A stretch of DNA of 64,000 nt from Uranotaenia lowii (lineage: Eukaryota > Arthropoda > Insecta > Diptera > Culicidae). This document shows positions 54,241 through 64,000 of this stretch, in pieces; the first letter of the stretch is position 1, and every line of letters begins with the position of its first letter. The DNA lies in assembly GCF_029784155.1 (NCBI RefSeq), contig NC_073692.1:153728334-153792333 (forward strand), in the 5' to 3' direction. Under the pieces are notes generated by a model, which was not told the DNA's origin, did not search any database, and saw only the letters and a program-made list of their open reading frames with translations. A program made the position numbers and the translations under genes.

Positions 54241-55756
54241 ACGTGATCTTGCTTATGACGTTTTTATTTAACATTTTATTTTCAAGATTTCTTCGAAAAA
54301 GTTTTACAGTAAAATTAGCCCTGTAATAAGATGTATCTTATGTTTTTTTTTTTAATATTCCACTTATAAGTGAAATAAAAGAAATCTAACTTCTAAACCG
54401 TTGGTCAAATCTCTTTGTAGTTCACGACAAACTTGCTCAAAATACAATTTAATAAAACTTTGTCTTGAACTTCGAGTTTCTGAAACATTCATCTTCCAAC
54501 TTACAGTGTAAAATATGAGAATAACATTTAAAATCATTTTTTATCAATTTTTTTTTTGGTAATTTTTAAATTTCCAAAATATAGGTACAACAAAGATGGT
54601 TAAATCAACAAAATACATATTTTCATTGAACATTATAAGCATTTAAAATGAAAGGGTTGTACTGAGAAAATGCATTAAAATGGTGATAATTCAGTCTCAA
54701 TTTTACGAGCAATTGGCAACTTTCGGCAGCTCGTACTATATGAAATATATGCATCGAGGTTTTTTACTATGAAACACGGTAAAAATCGTTTGTATCCAAG
54801 CAAGATACATACATCTATTTTGCGTGCCATGTTTTTTTAAAATTTTATCCTTCACCAATGTTCTTGGGCAGCACGTAGGAAGTAAGACATCAAATTGGTA
54901 TCAATTTTTTTCCTCACCATATTTTGCATATGAAATTGTCCTATTAACCCAAGCTTAACTGCAAGATAGCAAGTAACGGAACAACAAACATGACCAGACC
55001 ACCTCGCAGTTTTCTCGAACTTCAGATGCTCCAGGGCGGTGCCTTTCAAGAGCTTAACAGTAGGTAGTGGGTCTTTGAAGTTTGCCGCTCGCTTAAAATT
55101 TCAGCAGACAGTAAACGCTCTACTCCCGACATAATCGGGATTTGTTTTCCAGCTGCTTATAAATTCACATCAGGTTCCAAAAAGCTAATATCCATACCGC
55201 TGACATGAGTTAACCAATAATAATTGGTATAAGCAGATGAAAAAAAAGACGTTTCCTCCAAAAATGCAACTTTAAAAAATAACGTGATAAGAAATTTGTT
55301 GGGAAACCGTGCGGATTCACTTTGGAGCCAATAAATGTAATTGGCAAGCATTTCTAAGCTCGACCGTTGACCTAACCTCCAAAAAACAAAAAATAAACAA
55401 AAAACAGTCAATAGGAGTAATTTAAGCTTATCTGCACAGGTAAATATGCTTGTTTTATGAAGTGCATGAACTGGAAGTTCATTCCTTTCTGTATCTGTAT
55501 TTTTTCCGCTTGGCGTCAGAAGGCTTGTCTCTTTTTTCATTATTCTTTACCCGTAGTTTCCACCCGAAACAGTCGTTTGATCTTGCCGCCGTGAAATTTC
55601 CGACATTTAATGAAAATGACTCTGTCAGTATTGCAGCCACTCGCCATGGACAGTTAAATTTAAAATAATTTTGAAAAAATAGATATGTAGATAGCATCCA
55701 ATTTAATAACGATAAAATCAATTTACAAAAACATGCTTTCATATATTCGATAAGTC
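54241..55756. other. Unassigned stretch
   Basis: AT-rich to about 54800. 54850-55660 is more balanced in composition, but no protein family, terminal repeat or splice-consistent gene could be made out. Confidence 0.35.
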
Positions 55757-56058
55757 TTATATATAAAAATGGAAACGTTTTCTTTGTAACACCATCACGT
55801 ATAATCGGACGGTCGGAATGAAGTGAAATTTGGTATCCGAGGGTTTTTCGGGCCAAAGATGGTTTGTATAATGGGTTCAAGAATTTAACTTTTTATGGAA
55901 GGGGGGCTGCCATACAAAATCAACTAGAAATGGGACACAACTCGAAGAACTTGAAGGTGATTTTCATTAAAACTGATTCACGAAGACGAAGAAGTTAAAG
56001 AAATGTAAACATTTTCTAATGATTTATTAAGTAACAGGCAAAACGAAGTTTTACCTGT
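55757..56058 (+). mobile_element. Short Helitron-like element (tentative)
   Basis: The 5' end TCTTATATATAAAAATGGAA resembles the 5' end of the Helitron at 58994. The 3' side has the hairpin AACAGGCAAAACGAAGTTTT plus ACCTGTT but no CTRR terminus. Confidence 0.4.
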
Positions 56059-56434
56059 TAAAAACTTTGAAAACTTGATACTTCTAAAGAAACAGGGCCT
56101 GATGGACTCTCCCCTTGTTTCCTGAAATACATAGCGATTGAACTAACTGATCCTCTTCTAAAGGGAGTCTACGATGAAATTGCGACATACAAAATACAAT
56201 TCGCAAAATTCGAGATTTCATCCGATTGCCATCAAATTTTCAGGGATTGAAAAATAACTATTACACATTATTTTACCATTTTATTAGTTTTTTATTTACA
56301 GTCCATACGCAAACGCCCGCACCTTGGCCTTAACCCCGGCCATAAGATTCTGCACAACCTGTGAATCAACCGTTTTTTGCATGTAAACCTATAGGACTTT
56401 CTTCAGTTCCTCCACTGTCTTCACTACCTTAGCA

Positions 56435-57857
56435 TAGGCTTACCAGATACTTTTAGAAAAAAACGGGACATTTAAAGGAAACACGTGAGACATTTTGGAA
56501 ACTCTAAAAAAACATAATTTTTATGATCATTCCTATACATATGTATATGTTTCTTCTGCTAAAATAGTTCTTAGAAAGTATTAAAATATGGGTAACTGAA
56601 ATTTGTTTAGGAAATGGAATTCTCAAGAAAACTTTCATCTTTGTATAATGCGAAAACTTAAGTCGAAAATACTATAGTTCAGAGGGATTTAAAATCCGAA
56701 AGTTGAACCTTTCGATTGGAAAAAGTTTTTTTGTTGCGCTCGGTAGTCCTATTCTATTTTATCTGAAATTTGTCTTTTTAAGCTTAAAATTCAAGGGATT
56801 CTGCTAGGATTTCGGAGAAACATCTGGAGCCATCATCATTTGGAAGCTACTTACATAATATTTTTTTCAATCCAAAAATATTAACATCGCTAAAACTTGC
56901 TCAAAGAACGCTCAACCAGATTTTTATGGTGATGCTAAGATAAACATGCCAGATTTCCCGGTTTTACCCGGACTTGCCCCGGATATTTGACACAAAATTT
57001 AGGAAAAGTTCGGTCCGGCCCGGTTGCCCGGATTTCGTAAATTAAAGTCTGGATTTTGCACTGATTCATTCGCTTAATTTTCATAACTCAGAAAAAACTT
57101 AATTTGAGTTTAAAAAAAAAATTTAGAACACGTTTATCAAGAAAAATCATGCTGCAAATCAAAAAACGATTTGAAACCTGCTGATGTGTTTTAATGTTAA
57201 AATATATTTTAAAATGTTTTCTTTTTCATTTTTCATCAAATAATTCCGTGGTTTTGACCAAACTTGTTCGGATATTGCCCGGATTTTGGGTTGAAAATTT
57301 TAAAATCTGATGCCCGGATTTTTCGAGGTTTTTAGATAAAATTACCCGGATTCGTCCGGTCCTAATATGTCTGGTAAATATTCTGACAACCTTAAATGCT
57401 AAGAACTAAACGAGTTATTTACTCTTGTTTTTTTTTTTATAAAAAATGCTGCTAATTTTGAAAAAAAAACATCATGTGTGAATAATGTGGTGTTGAACCA
57501 ATAAATTTAAATTGAAGCTATGGTTTTTCCAGTGTAAGTCAGTGAAACTTCATAAAGATGTTACCAATTCAATGATCTATGAGTAGGATTATTTCTAGTT
57601 TTCAAAATCATAAATGGATAAAAAAAAGATTAGAAAAAAAATTACAGAAGTTGAATATGATCGAAGAGAGGTTTTTTAAGAAGCGTTCTCATCAAGCACG
57701 AACTAACTATTTTCAAGTGGTAATCCAAAGAGGGTTGAATCTACAACAAAACTTTTTTAGGAAAAAAGCGGGACATTTTGAGAAAAACGCGGGACGGCGA
57801 GACATTCTCTAGAAAAGCGGAAAATGTCCCGCTTTTGCGGGAAGGATGGCAACCCTA
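56435..57857. mobile_element. hAT-type non-autonomous element, 1423 bp
   Basis: Perfect 8-bp TSD CCTTAGCA (56427-56434 and 57858-57865). Ends TAGGCTTACCA (left) and the inverse of TAGGGTTGCCA (right), with AACGGGACATTT and its inverse just inside. No transposase. Inserted in the mariner relic, and itself containing 56940-57395. Confidence 0.9.
56940..57395. mobile_element. Second hAT-type element nested inside the first
   Basis: Perfect 8-bp TSD ATGCTAAG (56932-56939 and 57396-57403). The termini are weakly inverted (ATAAACATGCCAGA against TTAAGGTTGTCAGA), with CCCGG-rich subterminal sequence on both sides. Confidence 0.8.
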
Positions 57858-58449
57858 CCTTAGCATTCAACTTTCGTCAGCATGTTGAGGTACAACTTCC
57901 TGGCACGGATTTTGGCTGACTTGTTTTGTTTCTCGTCGCGATTAAAGGCCTTTTGTACCTTGAACGTTCGAAGCCCAGCCTCAGTTTAGGCCTTCTGGAC
58001 AAAATAAGTCCCATCCCCATCGGAGGCGTTCGGGTTTCGGTTGAAGCCCCAACTACGCGGTTGTGATTTTTAGTGTTGTACGGAATACTTTTTCCTTCAC
58101 TTCTGGGCTTCCAATCGGTGGTCAATCGTTCCTCGAACCACTTAATCACTCGCACTCGACACCGTGGAATACACGATTCCTAACATTTAAGCGATAGAAA
58201 TGCGCAAGATATTATCACGCCCGAGCTGTTCTTTCAACTCCATTTCCGCGAGTTTTGATCACAGGACTTTTTAACTTGCAGGATGTAAACAATGTACTAT
58301 GAACTAAATCCACCCAAATTTTCATTAAATTCTACCCAACGGTTAAAAAGTTAGAGCAATTTCATAGTGTGGCAATTTCATCGTGGACACCCTTTAATTC
58401 TTTTCAACATGTCGTTTAATCACAGAAAAGTACCCAAATTCTGTAAAAA

Positions 58450-58760
58450 ATGACGTCCGGTTTGTGAGAAAAACTGCCCGGATGTTGCCCGGGTAATGGT
58501 AAGTTTTGATTTTTGAATTAAAAAACGATTTATCAAAATTGTTAGCAGCAAAAATCACGCTTTTAATATGCTTTGAACACTGCTGATGTTCTTCGATGGA
58601 AAAATTTAAACTTGTAGTGATTCATCCTTGATGCTTCCCTTGTCATTTCTTCTAATAATGCACTGATTTTGATCAAACTTTCCCGGTTAATGAATTGGAA
58701 AATTTGTGATAAAATGCCCGGTTTTTGGCATGTTTTAAAAAATGTTTGGAATTTTTCAAC
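58450..58760. repeat. Diverged copy of the CCCGG-rich hAT-type family
   Basis: CTGCCCGGATGTTGCCCGG, GATTTATCAAAATTGTTAGC and CAAACTTTCCCGGTTAATGA recall 57000-57330. Ends not defined. Confidence 0.55.
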
Positions 58761-58993
58761 TCGAAAACGCGCCAGAAAAATTCTGGAATGCTCAAATAAG
58801 ATAAGCTTAATCTTTCAAACTCTTGAGCAAATTCAAAGATTTTAACCCTCGACCCTTAACATAAACAAATTTATAATTTTAGTTTAAAATTTGGCTTTTG
58901 AAATAACTGCAATATTAATCATGTAAAACAATATACCAAGAAAATGTAAAATTTTGTGCAGATTTTGTAGATGGAGATCAGGTACATTTTTCA

Positions 58994-59988
58994 TCTATAT
59001 ATATAAAAAGCAATTTCTGTATGTTTGTTTGTTTGTTTGTTTGTTTGTTTGTTTATTTGTCCTCTATAGACTCAGCCGTTTTAAGAGCTAGAGAGCTGAA
59101 ATTTGGCATGGATGCTCATTAGGACCAGGAATGATGAAAAATGTTTTTAGATTTTCGGATGACCCCTTCTGAAGGGGGTCGTCCATAGAAGACAAATATT
59201 GTTTTCGCGATATTGACGTTACTTTTCGTCGGATTGTATTGAAAATTGAGGTTATTGAGGACAAACAATTGATTTCACTTATCCAAATTACAAACAGGGG
59301 TCGGCCAAATGGGTCGGCCATATTAACTTTTCACTGTTAATGCCATATTGTCGTTATTATACGTCGGATTCAGATGAAAATTGGTACACGAGAGTTTTGA
59401 GGTACAAGCAATAGATTTCAGGTATTAAATTCAGTGTAAGGGGTCGTCCATATTAACCTTTCAATATTTTTGCAATATCGTCGTTATTTGACATCGGATT
59501 GGGATGAAAATTTGCACACGGTAGTTTCGAGGACGGGCTATCGATTTCAGATGTCAAATATTTTGCCAGGGGTCGACGAAAGGGGTTGTCCATATTAATT
59601 GTTTTTTTCACTGTTTCTAGCAATATTGACGTTATTATGGAATGGATTGCTTTGAAAATTTTCACACGGGAGTTTTGAGAGAAGGGCAATCAATTTCCAA
59701 TTATCAAAGATTGTATAAGAGGCCATCGAAAGGGGTTTAACTTTGTGACTATAATTGCGTTGTTATGCAGCGATCGAGTCGAAATGTATATACGGGGTTT
59801 TTTTGGCACGGTTAATTGATTCCTGATTTCAAATTTAGTAGCAGACGATAGAAAAAGAAATCGTCCAATATTTTTGCAATTATTAACTAACAATCAATTA
59901 GGAAGTGCATCTGGAAAATGCTTGGCAATCGACTTTTATGACATATTCCAAGTTTAAAGCGAAACGGAGTTCGTATGGAATCAGCTAG
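58994..59988 (+). mobile_element. Non-autonomous Helitron with internal tandem repeats (copy C)
   Basis: The 5' end TCTATATATATAAAAAGCAA and the 3' end CGGAGTTCGTATGGAATCAG plus CTAG fit Helitron termini (TC...CTRR). It is inserted exactly between A (58993) and T (59989). A (GTTT)n run at 59022-59058 is followed by about five degenerate ~135-150-bp units (GTCGTCCATATTAA..., ...TTTTGAGG). No Rep/helicase is encoded. Confidence 0.85.
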
Positions 59989-60259
59989 TTAATAATAAAT
60001 TCCATAATAAATATTCTAATAATTAATTTTTTGAAATAAAAATAAGGTTTTTTTCATAAAATTAAACTTTTTGATTTCCAGCTGAATTGTGTGTTCATAT
60101 TAACTTTTAATAAAAATTTGAAATTTTAAAATTGAATAAACAAGCAATTTCTTAAGTTTGTGATCTCTTAAATTCCTCAACGAAATAGTCAGTTTGATAT
60201 TTTTATCTTGATTGTGTATATGAATTTTACGATAAATGAGTTTAACGAGCTAAATTTTT
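59989..60259. other. AT-rich spacer
   Basis: No supported feature. Confidence 0.4.
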
Positions 60260-60570
60260 TTTTGAATTATGAAACTGCATTTTGAATCTGAATTTTGAAC
60301 CTTAAATCAAAATTCGAATTTTGAATCTGTTTCAGATTTTTAATACGATTTCTGAAATGAAAAAAAAATCGATTTCCAAATCTTAATTCCAGATCAAAAT
60401 TTCTTGAGCCAAATTTCAGAGCCCTCATAATCTGTAGTTCTGGGTTTCAATCTGAATTCATTATTCAAAAAAATTTTATTTTAAATCTGAATTGTGATTC
60501 TGAATAGAATTATGAATTCCGAATGACGAATCTGATGCTGAGTGTTCTCTATTTTGAATCGCCATTTTGA
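60260..60570. repeat. Degenerate GAATTTTGAATCT-type simple repeat
   Basis: Loose reiteration of ATTTTGAATCTGAATT-like words over about 300 bp. Confidence 0.6.
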
Positions 60571-61085
60571 AGCTTTATCATAATTGAATTTTGTATACGA
60601 ATTACATAAACTGGGAAAAGCTTTATTTTGTGCAAAGTCAAAAATTAACGTTTCCGAAATCTACTGAATGAGTATAACCAATCTTACTCTTTCAGAATTG
60701 TTTTTTTTTAACTGAGCTCTTCTTCCAATCATGATCACGGACAATCCACCTGGGTAATATAAATCATTCAGAACAGAATTTTGAAATGAATTCGTTGCTG
60801 CCGTATGTCGAACCATTTAACTTCGCTAGCACTCGGTTGGATTTCGAAAAATGATAAACCCGGGATTAACCTAAGATTTTATCCCCTTTCCTGGAAGCTT
60901 CACCCGGAAGCCTTGTAGCACTTTACTTGCGTTGTACGATCAGATTCCGCGCGCTACCGTTTGTGCGCTCATAATTCTTCCATTTTCATTTCTCCGAAAG
61001 TCCTTCGCGTCGGGTGTCTGTCCATGGTGTCGGCCATAGGGCCATTATTCAGACGAGGCGGTGCGATGTTTTTCATGTGCCAAAA

Positions 61086-61343
61086 ATGGCAAATCAGTTC
61101 TTTCGCATCTCTTGGACTTGGAAGACCGGGTTCGTCGTTGGACGGGTTTTGCTGAGCGTGAGCCTGCCATATATTTTATGCGGGCCATATGCCTTTCGTT
61201 GGACAGATGCTAGAGATCCGCTGATCGTGTCGTATGAGTTTACACCTCACTCAAAACCTGACGGACACGGGGCCAACAGGCCAGATGCTGCCAAGCCGGC
61301 CGCGGTCAAAAGCTACAAGAAATATGGCCGTGCGTTGTATTAG
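61086..61343 (+). CDS. Possible 85-residue membrane microprotein (unrecognised)
   Basis: ATG at 61086 in a good insect start context (CAAAAATGG) opens an 85-residue frame ending at TAG (61341-61343); the frame is also open upstream to about 61014. A hydrophobic segment near residues 16-33 (FVVGRVLLSVSLPYILCG) is followed by a polar tail with FRWTDARDPLIVSYEFTPHS and basic KSYKKYGRALY. The block is clearly GC-richer than the flanks, which favours a real exon. Small single-pass mitochondrial proteins often look like this, but I do not recognise it. It could also be one exon of a larger gene. Confidence 0.45.
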   Translation: MANQFFRISWTWKTGFVVGRVLLSVSLPYILCGPYAFRWTDARDPLIVSYEFTPHSKPDGHGANRPDAAKPAAVKSYKKYGRALY

Positions 61344-62619
61344 CTTCGCCGCATTTTTAAACAGATTTGCCGACAATGATTACAGTTGACGAATTTTAGG
61401 GACTGGGGATTCCCAAACTAACTTTTAGAGAAACTCAAATTTTCATAAACGAATTCGCCTAACAGTGACTCTCAAAGCTTTAAAATGTAAGCTTAAATTG
61501 TTTTAAATCAGCAGTGTGCAAAACGAGGTCGTTAACCGATTTTTTTACAGTAAATGTCCGGATGATTCCTTGTGAAGGATACGAATTTCAAAAAAAGTTC
61601 CTCCTAACAAAAAATGTAAAATTTTAAAACTCGAGTAAGGTCATTGTACTAACAGACAGTGCTCTGTTCAATCATCAGATAGACTATCAAAGCGGATACT
61701 AATTAAAACGGATCGACTTATATAGAACAGGACTTCTAGAGTGTGACTAGATCGCCACCAAGATGCGGCACCACCGATAGCAATACCGGCAATTACTCGC
61801 AGAGCTGTGCCCCCCTTAAGAAAATGTTGGTGCAATTGGCGAGCGCTCAAATCGAGCTACATAGGAGTCGAACTAAAAGTTGGTTGGAATCTACCGACTG
61901 AAAACTACCGCAGCGTTTACTTGCTGCCGGCTGGCGGCCACATCTAGAGATTATTATTGGTTCGACCGAGTATGGGACCCTTTAATTAAGTCTTCAGCCG
62001 ACAGACCAACCGGCTTATCGTTCTGCCCCCAGGGAGTGATTCTCTGATAATAAAAGACTTGAAGCTGTTGTAAATACTTTCTTGGGATCTGTGTGTATGT
62101 GATCAATGTTAGAGGGCCGGTTGGGTGAAGAAATTAACATAACTATGGTAGGCGTACATAATATGGTCATATTTTTTTTATATTAAACGAGCTCCGTTTC
62201 CCTTACAAACCATGAATATGTAAGCCAAGATGTATTTTTTAACAAAGGAATCAAGATTAAGTGTTTTGTGCTTGACGACGAGTCAGTATGGACGCTTTTT
62301 TCTGCCTATTCTCTCGAAAATCAACGGCTAGGGTCCAATAATCATATTATTACACATTAGTGTGAATTTTTTGTTTCGATACGTCATTTTTTGTGAAAAT
62401 TTCACTTTTTTTTAATTTTCATGGTTTTTGGTCTCACGACATAACCTGATGAACATTATTTTTTATATAAGAGGAGAAATCACCGTGAATTTGTTTTATG
62501 AAATGAATTTGCGGCTTTATCGGTGAGGGTTAAAGAGTTGAAATGAAAGACGGATAGAAGATCAGAAGAAAATTCTAAGGTGGTGAAAAGAGCGAAGAGC
62601 ATTTGAAATAGAAGCTTGA
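61344..62619. other. Unassigned stretch
   Basis: 61630-62110 is GC-richer and contains an AATAAAAG signal at 62047. A solo LTR was considered, but matching TG...CA ends with a TSD could not be fixed. Confidence 0.35.
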
Positions 62620-62777
62620 CCACATGCTAAATTCTTTGTCCCGCATCAATTAACTGTATTGAAGAAGTAGTACCCAATAGAGAAGGCACTACATTTTTCG
62701 ATACAGTTAATTATGGATGGTTCGACCGCCATGTGAGTGTGCAGATGTGTCGAACGGATAAAAAATTTAGCATGTGG
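62620..62777. mobile_element. ~158-bp foldback MITE
   Basis: CCACATGCTAAATTCTTTGT at the left and ATAAAAAATTTAGCATGTGG at the right are inverted. A second inner pair, ATTAACTGTAT/ATACAGTTAAT, extends the stem. Confidence 0.88.
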
Positions 62778-63075
62778 TTGCTCTGTTAAGTCTTCTATTG
62801 TGCGATATCGTTCCATCGATGGCTAGGTAGATTTCTTATTTTCGTTTTGTGCAGATGTTCCAACTGGATTGAGTTGTCGCATCAGGTATCAGGTATCAGA
62901 ATGGGGGTAGGCTTAATAGCGGCACGTTATCCAAACATACGGGAAAATTGTGCCTAGCCTTTTTTTATCCAAGATTTCATCATTTACCTGAGAAACCTGA
63001 AAAACCTATAAAAGGAAGAAATAAATTCAATCTATTTAAGATGGCATAAAGCCTTTCCACTAGGGATTATTAGCA

Positions 63076-63999
63076 TTAAAGCTCTTTTCTACATTCGGTA
63101 AGGAATGATAGAATGTTTTTTAAGTTTAATTTCTTAAACTCAGATTCGCTTAAAGCGTAAGATCCCAGAGTACGAAAACGTAGTCTGGCAAATGAGGGAC
63201 AGTTACATATAAGATGGAAGGGATCTTCCACATCTGATTCACAACTACCACATACTGGAGATTCAGCACGCTGAATGTTGTGCATGTGCTAGTTGAGTTT
63301 ACAATGACCGGAGAGTGCTCTGATCAAGATGCTGCAATGAGATTTATTTAAAGTTAATAAGTAACTCGATATGATTGGAGATGGTTTTTCTAAAAATAAT
63401 TTAGTTTGACGACAAGTGTCCAACTCTTCCCAGTATCGTTCATGCTGGTTAGAGGACCAAGTTTGAATTTGGCTTCTGAACCAACATGGTGATATTGGGA
63501 CAGCCGGCTCTGGTCCGTAAAATTCCTTTTCCGACCCAGCTCTAGCGAGTTCGTCGGCGCATTCGTTTCCAAAAATTCCCTTATGTCCGGGTACCCATAG
63601 AAGGTTTAATCCATTGCCTTCAGCAAGTTCTTCGATTGCTTTCCGGCATGCGATTACCAGTTTTGATCTAGAACTGGAAGCACTGAGTGATTTGATAGCT
63701 GCTTGGCTATCTGAACAGAAATAAATTGTTCTGAACATAATCTTCTTTTGAAGTGCAATTTGCACTCCATACATAATAGCATATAGCTCAGCCTGAAAGA
63801 CTGTACAATATTTTCCTAGAGGTTGAGCATATTCTATGTTCAACTCGTGACAGTAAATTCCTGCACCTGCACGGCAGTTTGATAATGAACCGTCAGTATA
63901 GAATACAATATGAGAGGACATTTGGTCCTCTACGAAACCTGATAACCATTCTTGAGGAGAAGGAAATTTGACTTTAAACCCCATGTAGGGAAAACTACT
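63076..63999 (-). pseudogene. LINE 3 ORF2 C-terminus: RNase H, right-edge partial, one stop
   Basis: Open from the right window edge on the minus strand. The RNase H core is complete: FYTDGSLSNCRAGAG (about 63900), FQAELYAIMYG, FCSDSQAA and LLWVPGHKGIFGNECADELA (about 63600-63540). After HCKLN an in-frame TAG (63289-63291) interrupts; the same frame continues to the terminal knuckle CGSCESDVEDPFHLICNC (about 63245-63190) and TAA at 63076-63078. The RT domain must lie beyond the right edge. A GATAAAAAAAG stretch near 62960-62970 may mark its 3' end. A different family from the other two LINEs. Confidence 0.92.
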
Positions 64000-64000
64000 C

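Larger units (their letters stand above)
56290..58270 (-). pseudogene. DD37E-type mariner transposase relic split by a hAT-type element
   Basis: Minus strand. The N-terminal part is at about 58270-57866 (MELKEQLGRDNILRISIA; later GLRTFKVQKAFNRDEKQNKS, AKIRARKLYLNMLTKVE). The C-terminal part is at about 56430-56290 (AKVVKTVEELKKVL, QNLMAGVKAKVRAFAYGL). The catalytic middle is missing and the frame has stops. The element at 56435-57857 is inserted between the two parts. Confidence 0.85.

Noticed and set aside
54047..54326. Small frames inside the reverse Helitron array
   Set aside because: They lie within degenerate tandem units shared with non-coding copies elsewhere in the window.
61630..62110. 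Solo LTR of a Bel/Pao or Gypsy element
   Set aside because: GC shift and AATAAA are suggestive, but no matching TG...CA ends or 4-6-bp TSD were found.

Overview
This is a piece of a large, AT-rich, transposon-laden insect nuclear genome, most likely a mosquito (Culicidae). The evidence is spliced animal genes with GT/AG introns, several Tc1/mariner transposases with the DD37E catalytic spacing that was described from mosquitoes, RNase H-bearing I-group LINEs, and many MITEs, foldback elements and Helitron-like repeats. No database search was possible. Gene names rest on recognising conserved protein families; transposon boundaries rest on terminal repeats and target-site duplications (TSDs) read in the sequence.

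Host genes are few and sit between transposon-rich stretches. (1) 17503-18198 (-): the first two coding exons of prolyl endopeptidase; the rest must lie left of the window, so 1-17502 looks like one giant transposon-filled intron. (2) 21124-22603 (+): complete four-exon PIGU, a GPI transamidase subunit. (3) 23169-24450 (-): complete four-exon IGBP1/Tap42, a PP2A regulator, convergent with PIGU. (4) 35433-36432 (-): two-exon single-pass membrane protein with a C-terminal PPxY motif, family not recognised. (5) 43867-44897 (-): at least four exons of a secreted leucine-rich-repeat protein whose last visible exon abuts a nested transposon cluster. (6) 61086-61343 (+): a possible 85-residue membrane microprotein.

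The repeats are the most informative part. 1-2906 is the 3' part of one RNase H LINE. 7989-13850 is a full-length second one, with a 13-bp TSD, an intact ORF1 and a single stop codon in ORF2. Its relatives recur as fragments at 5880-6140, 29508-29850 and as a 55-bp insertion at 33039-33093. 15097-17314 is a TIR element carrying a nested hAT-type element. 25358-27290 is a 1.9-kb array of a 9-bp repeat. 38998-43723 holds two adjacent DD37E transposons. The second has been hit by three further elements, including a 1.8-kb near-perfect foldback (41506-43320) with an 8-bp TSD; subtracting all insertions leaves about 1.26 kb, the size of an ordinary mariner. 48370-51665 holds inverted arrays of AT-rich ~50-bp repeats around GC-rich blocks. 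53262-59988 contains Helitron-like elements with internal tandem repeats and a mariner relic carrying a hAT-type element nested inside another. The right edge (62960-63999) is the 3' part of a third RNase H LINE on the minus strand.

No rRNA, CRISPR or prokaryotic-type operon is present. The host genes are unrelated housekeeping, membrane or secreted proteins. What unites the window is layered, datable transposon insertion.
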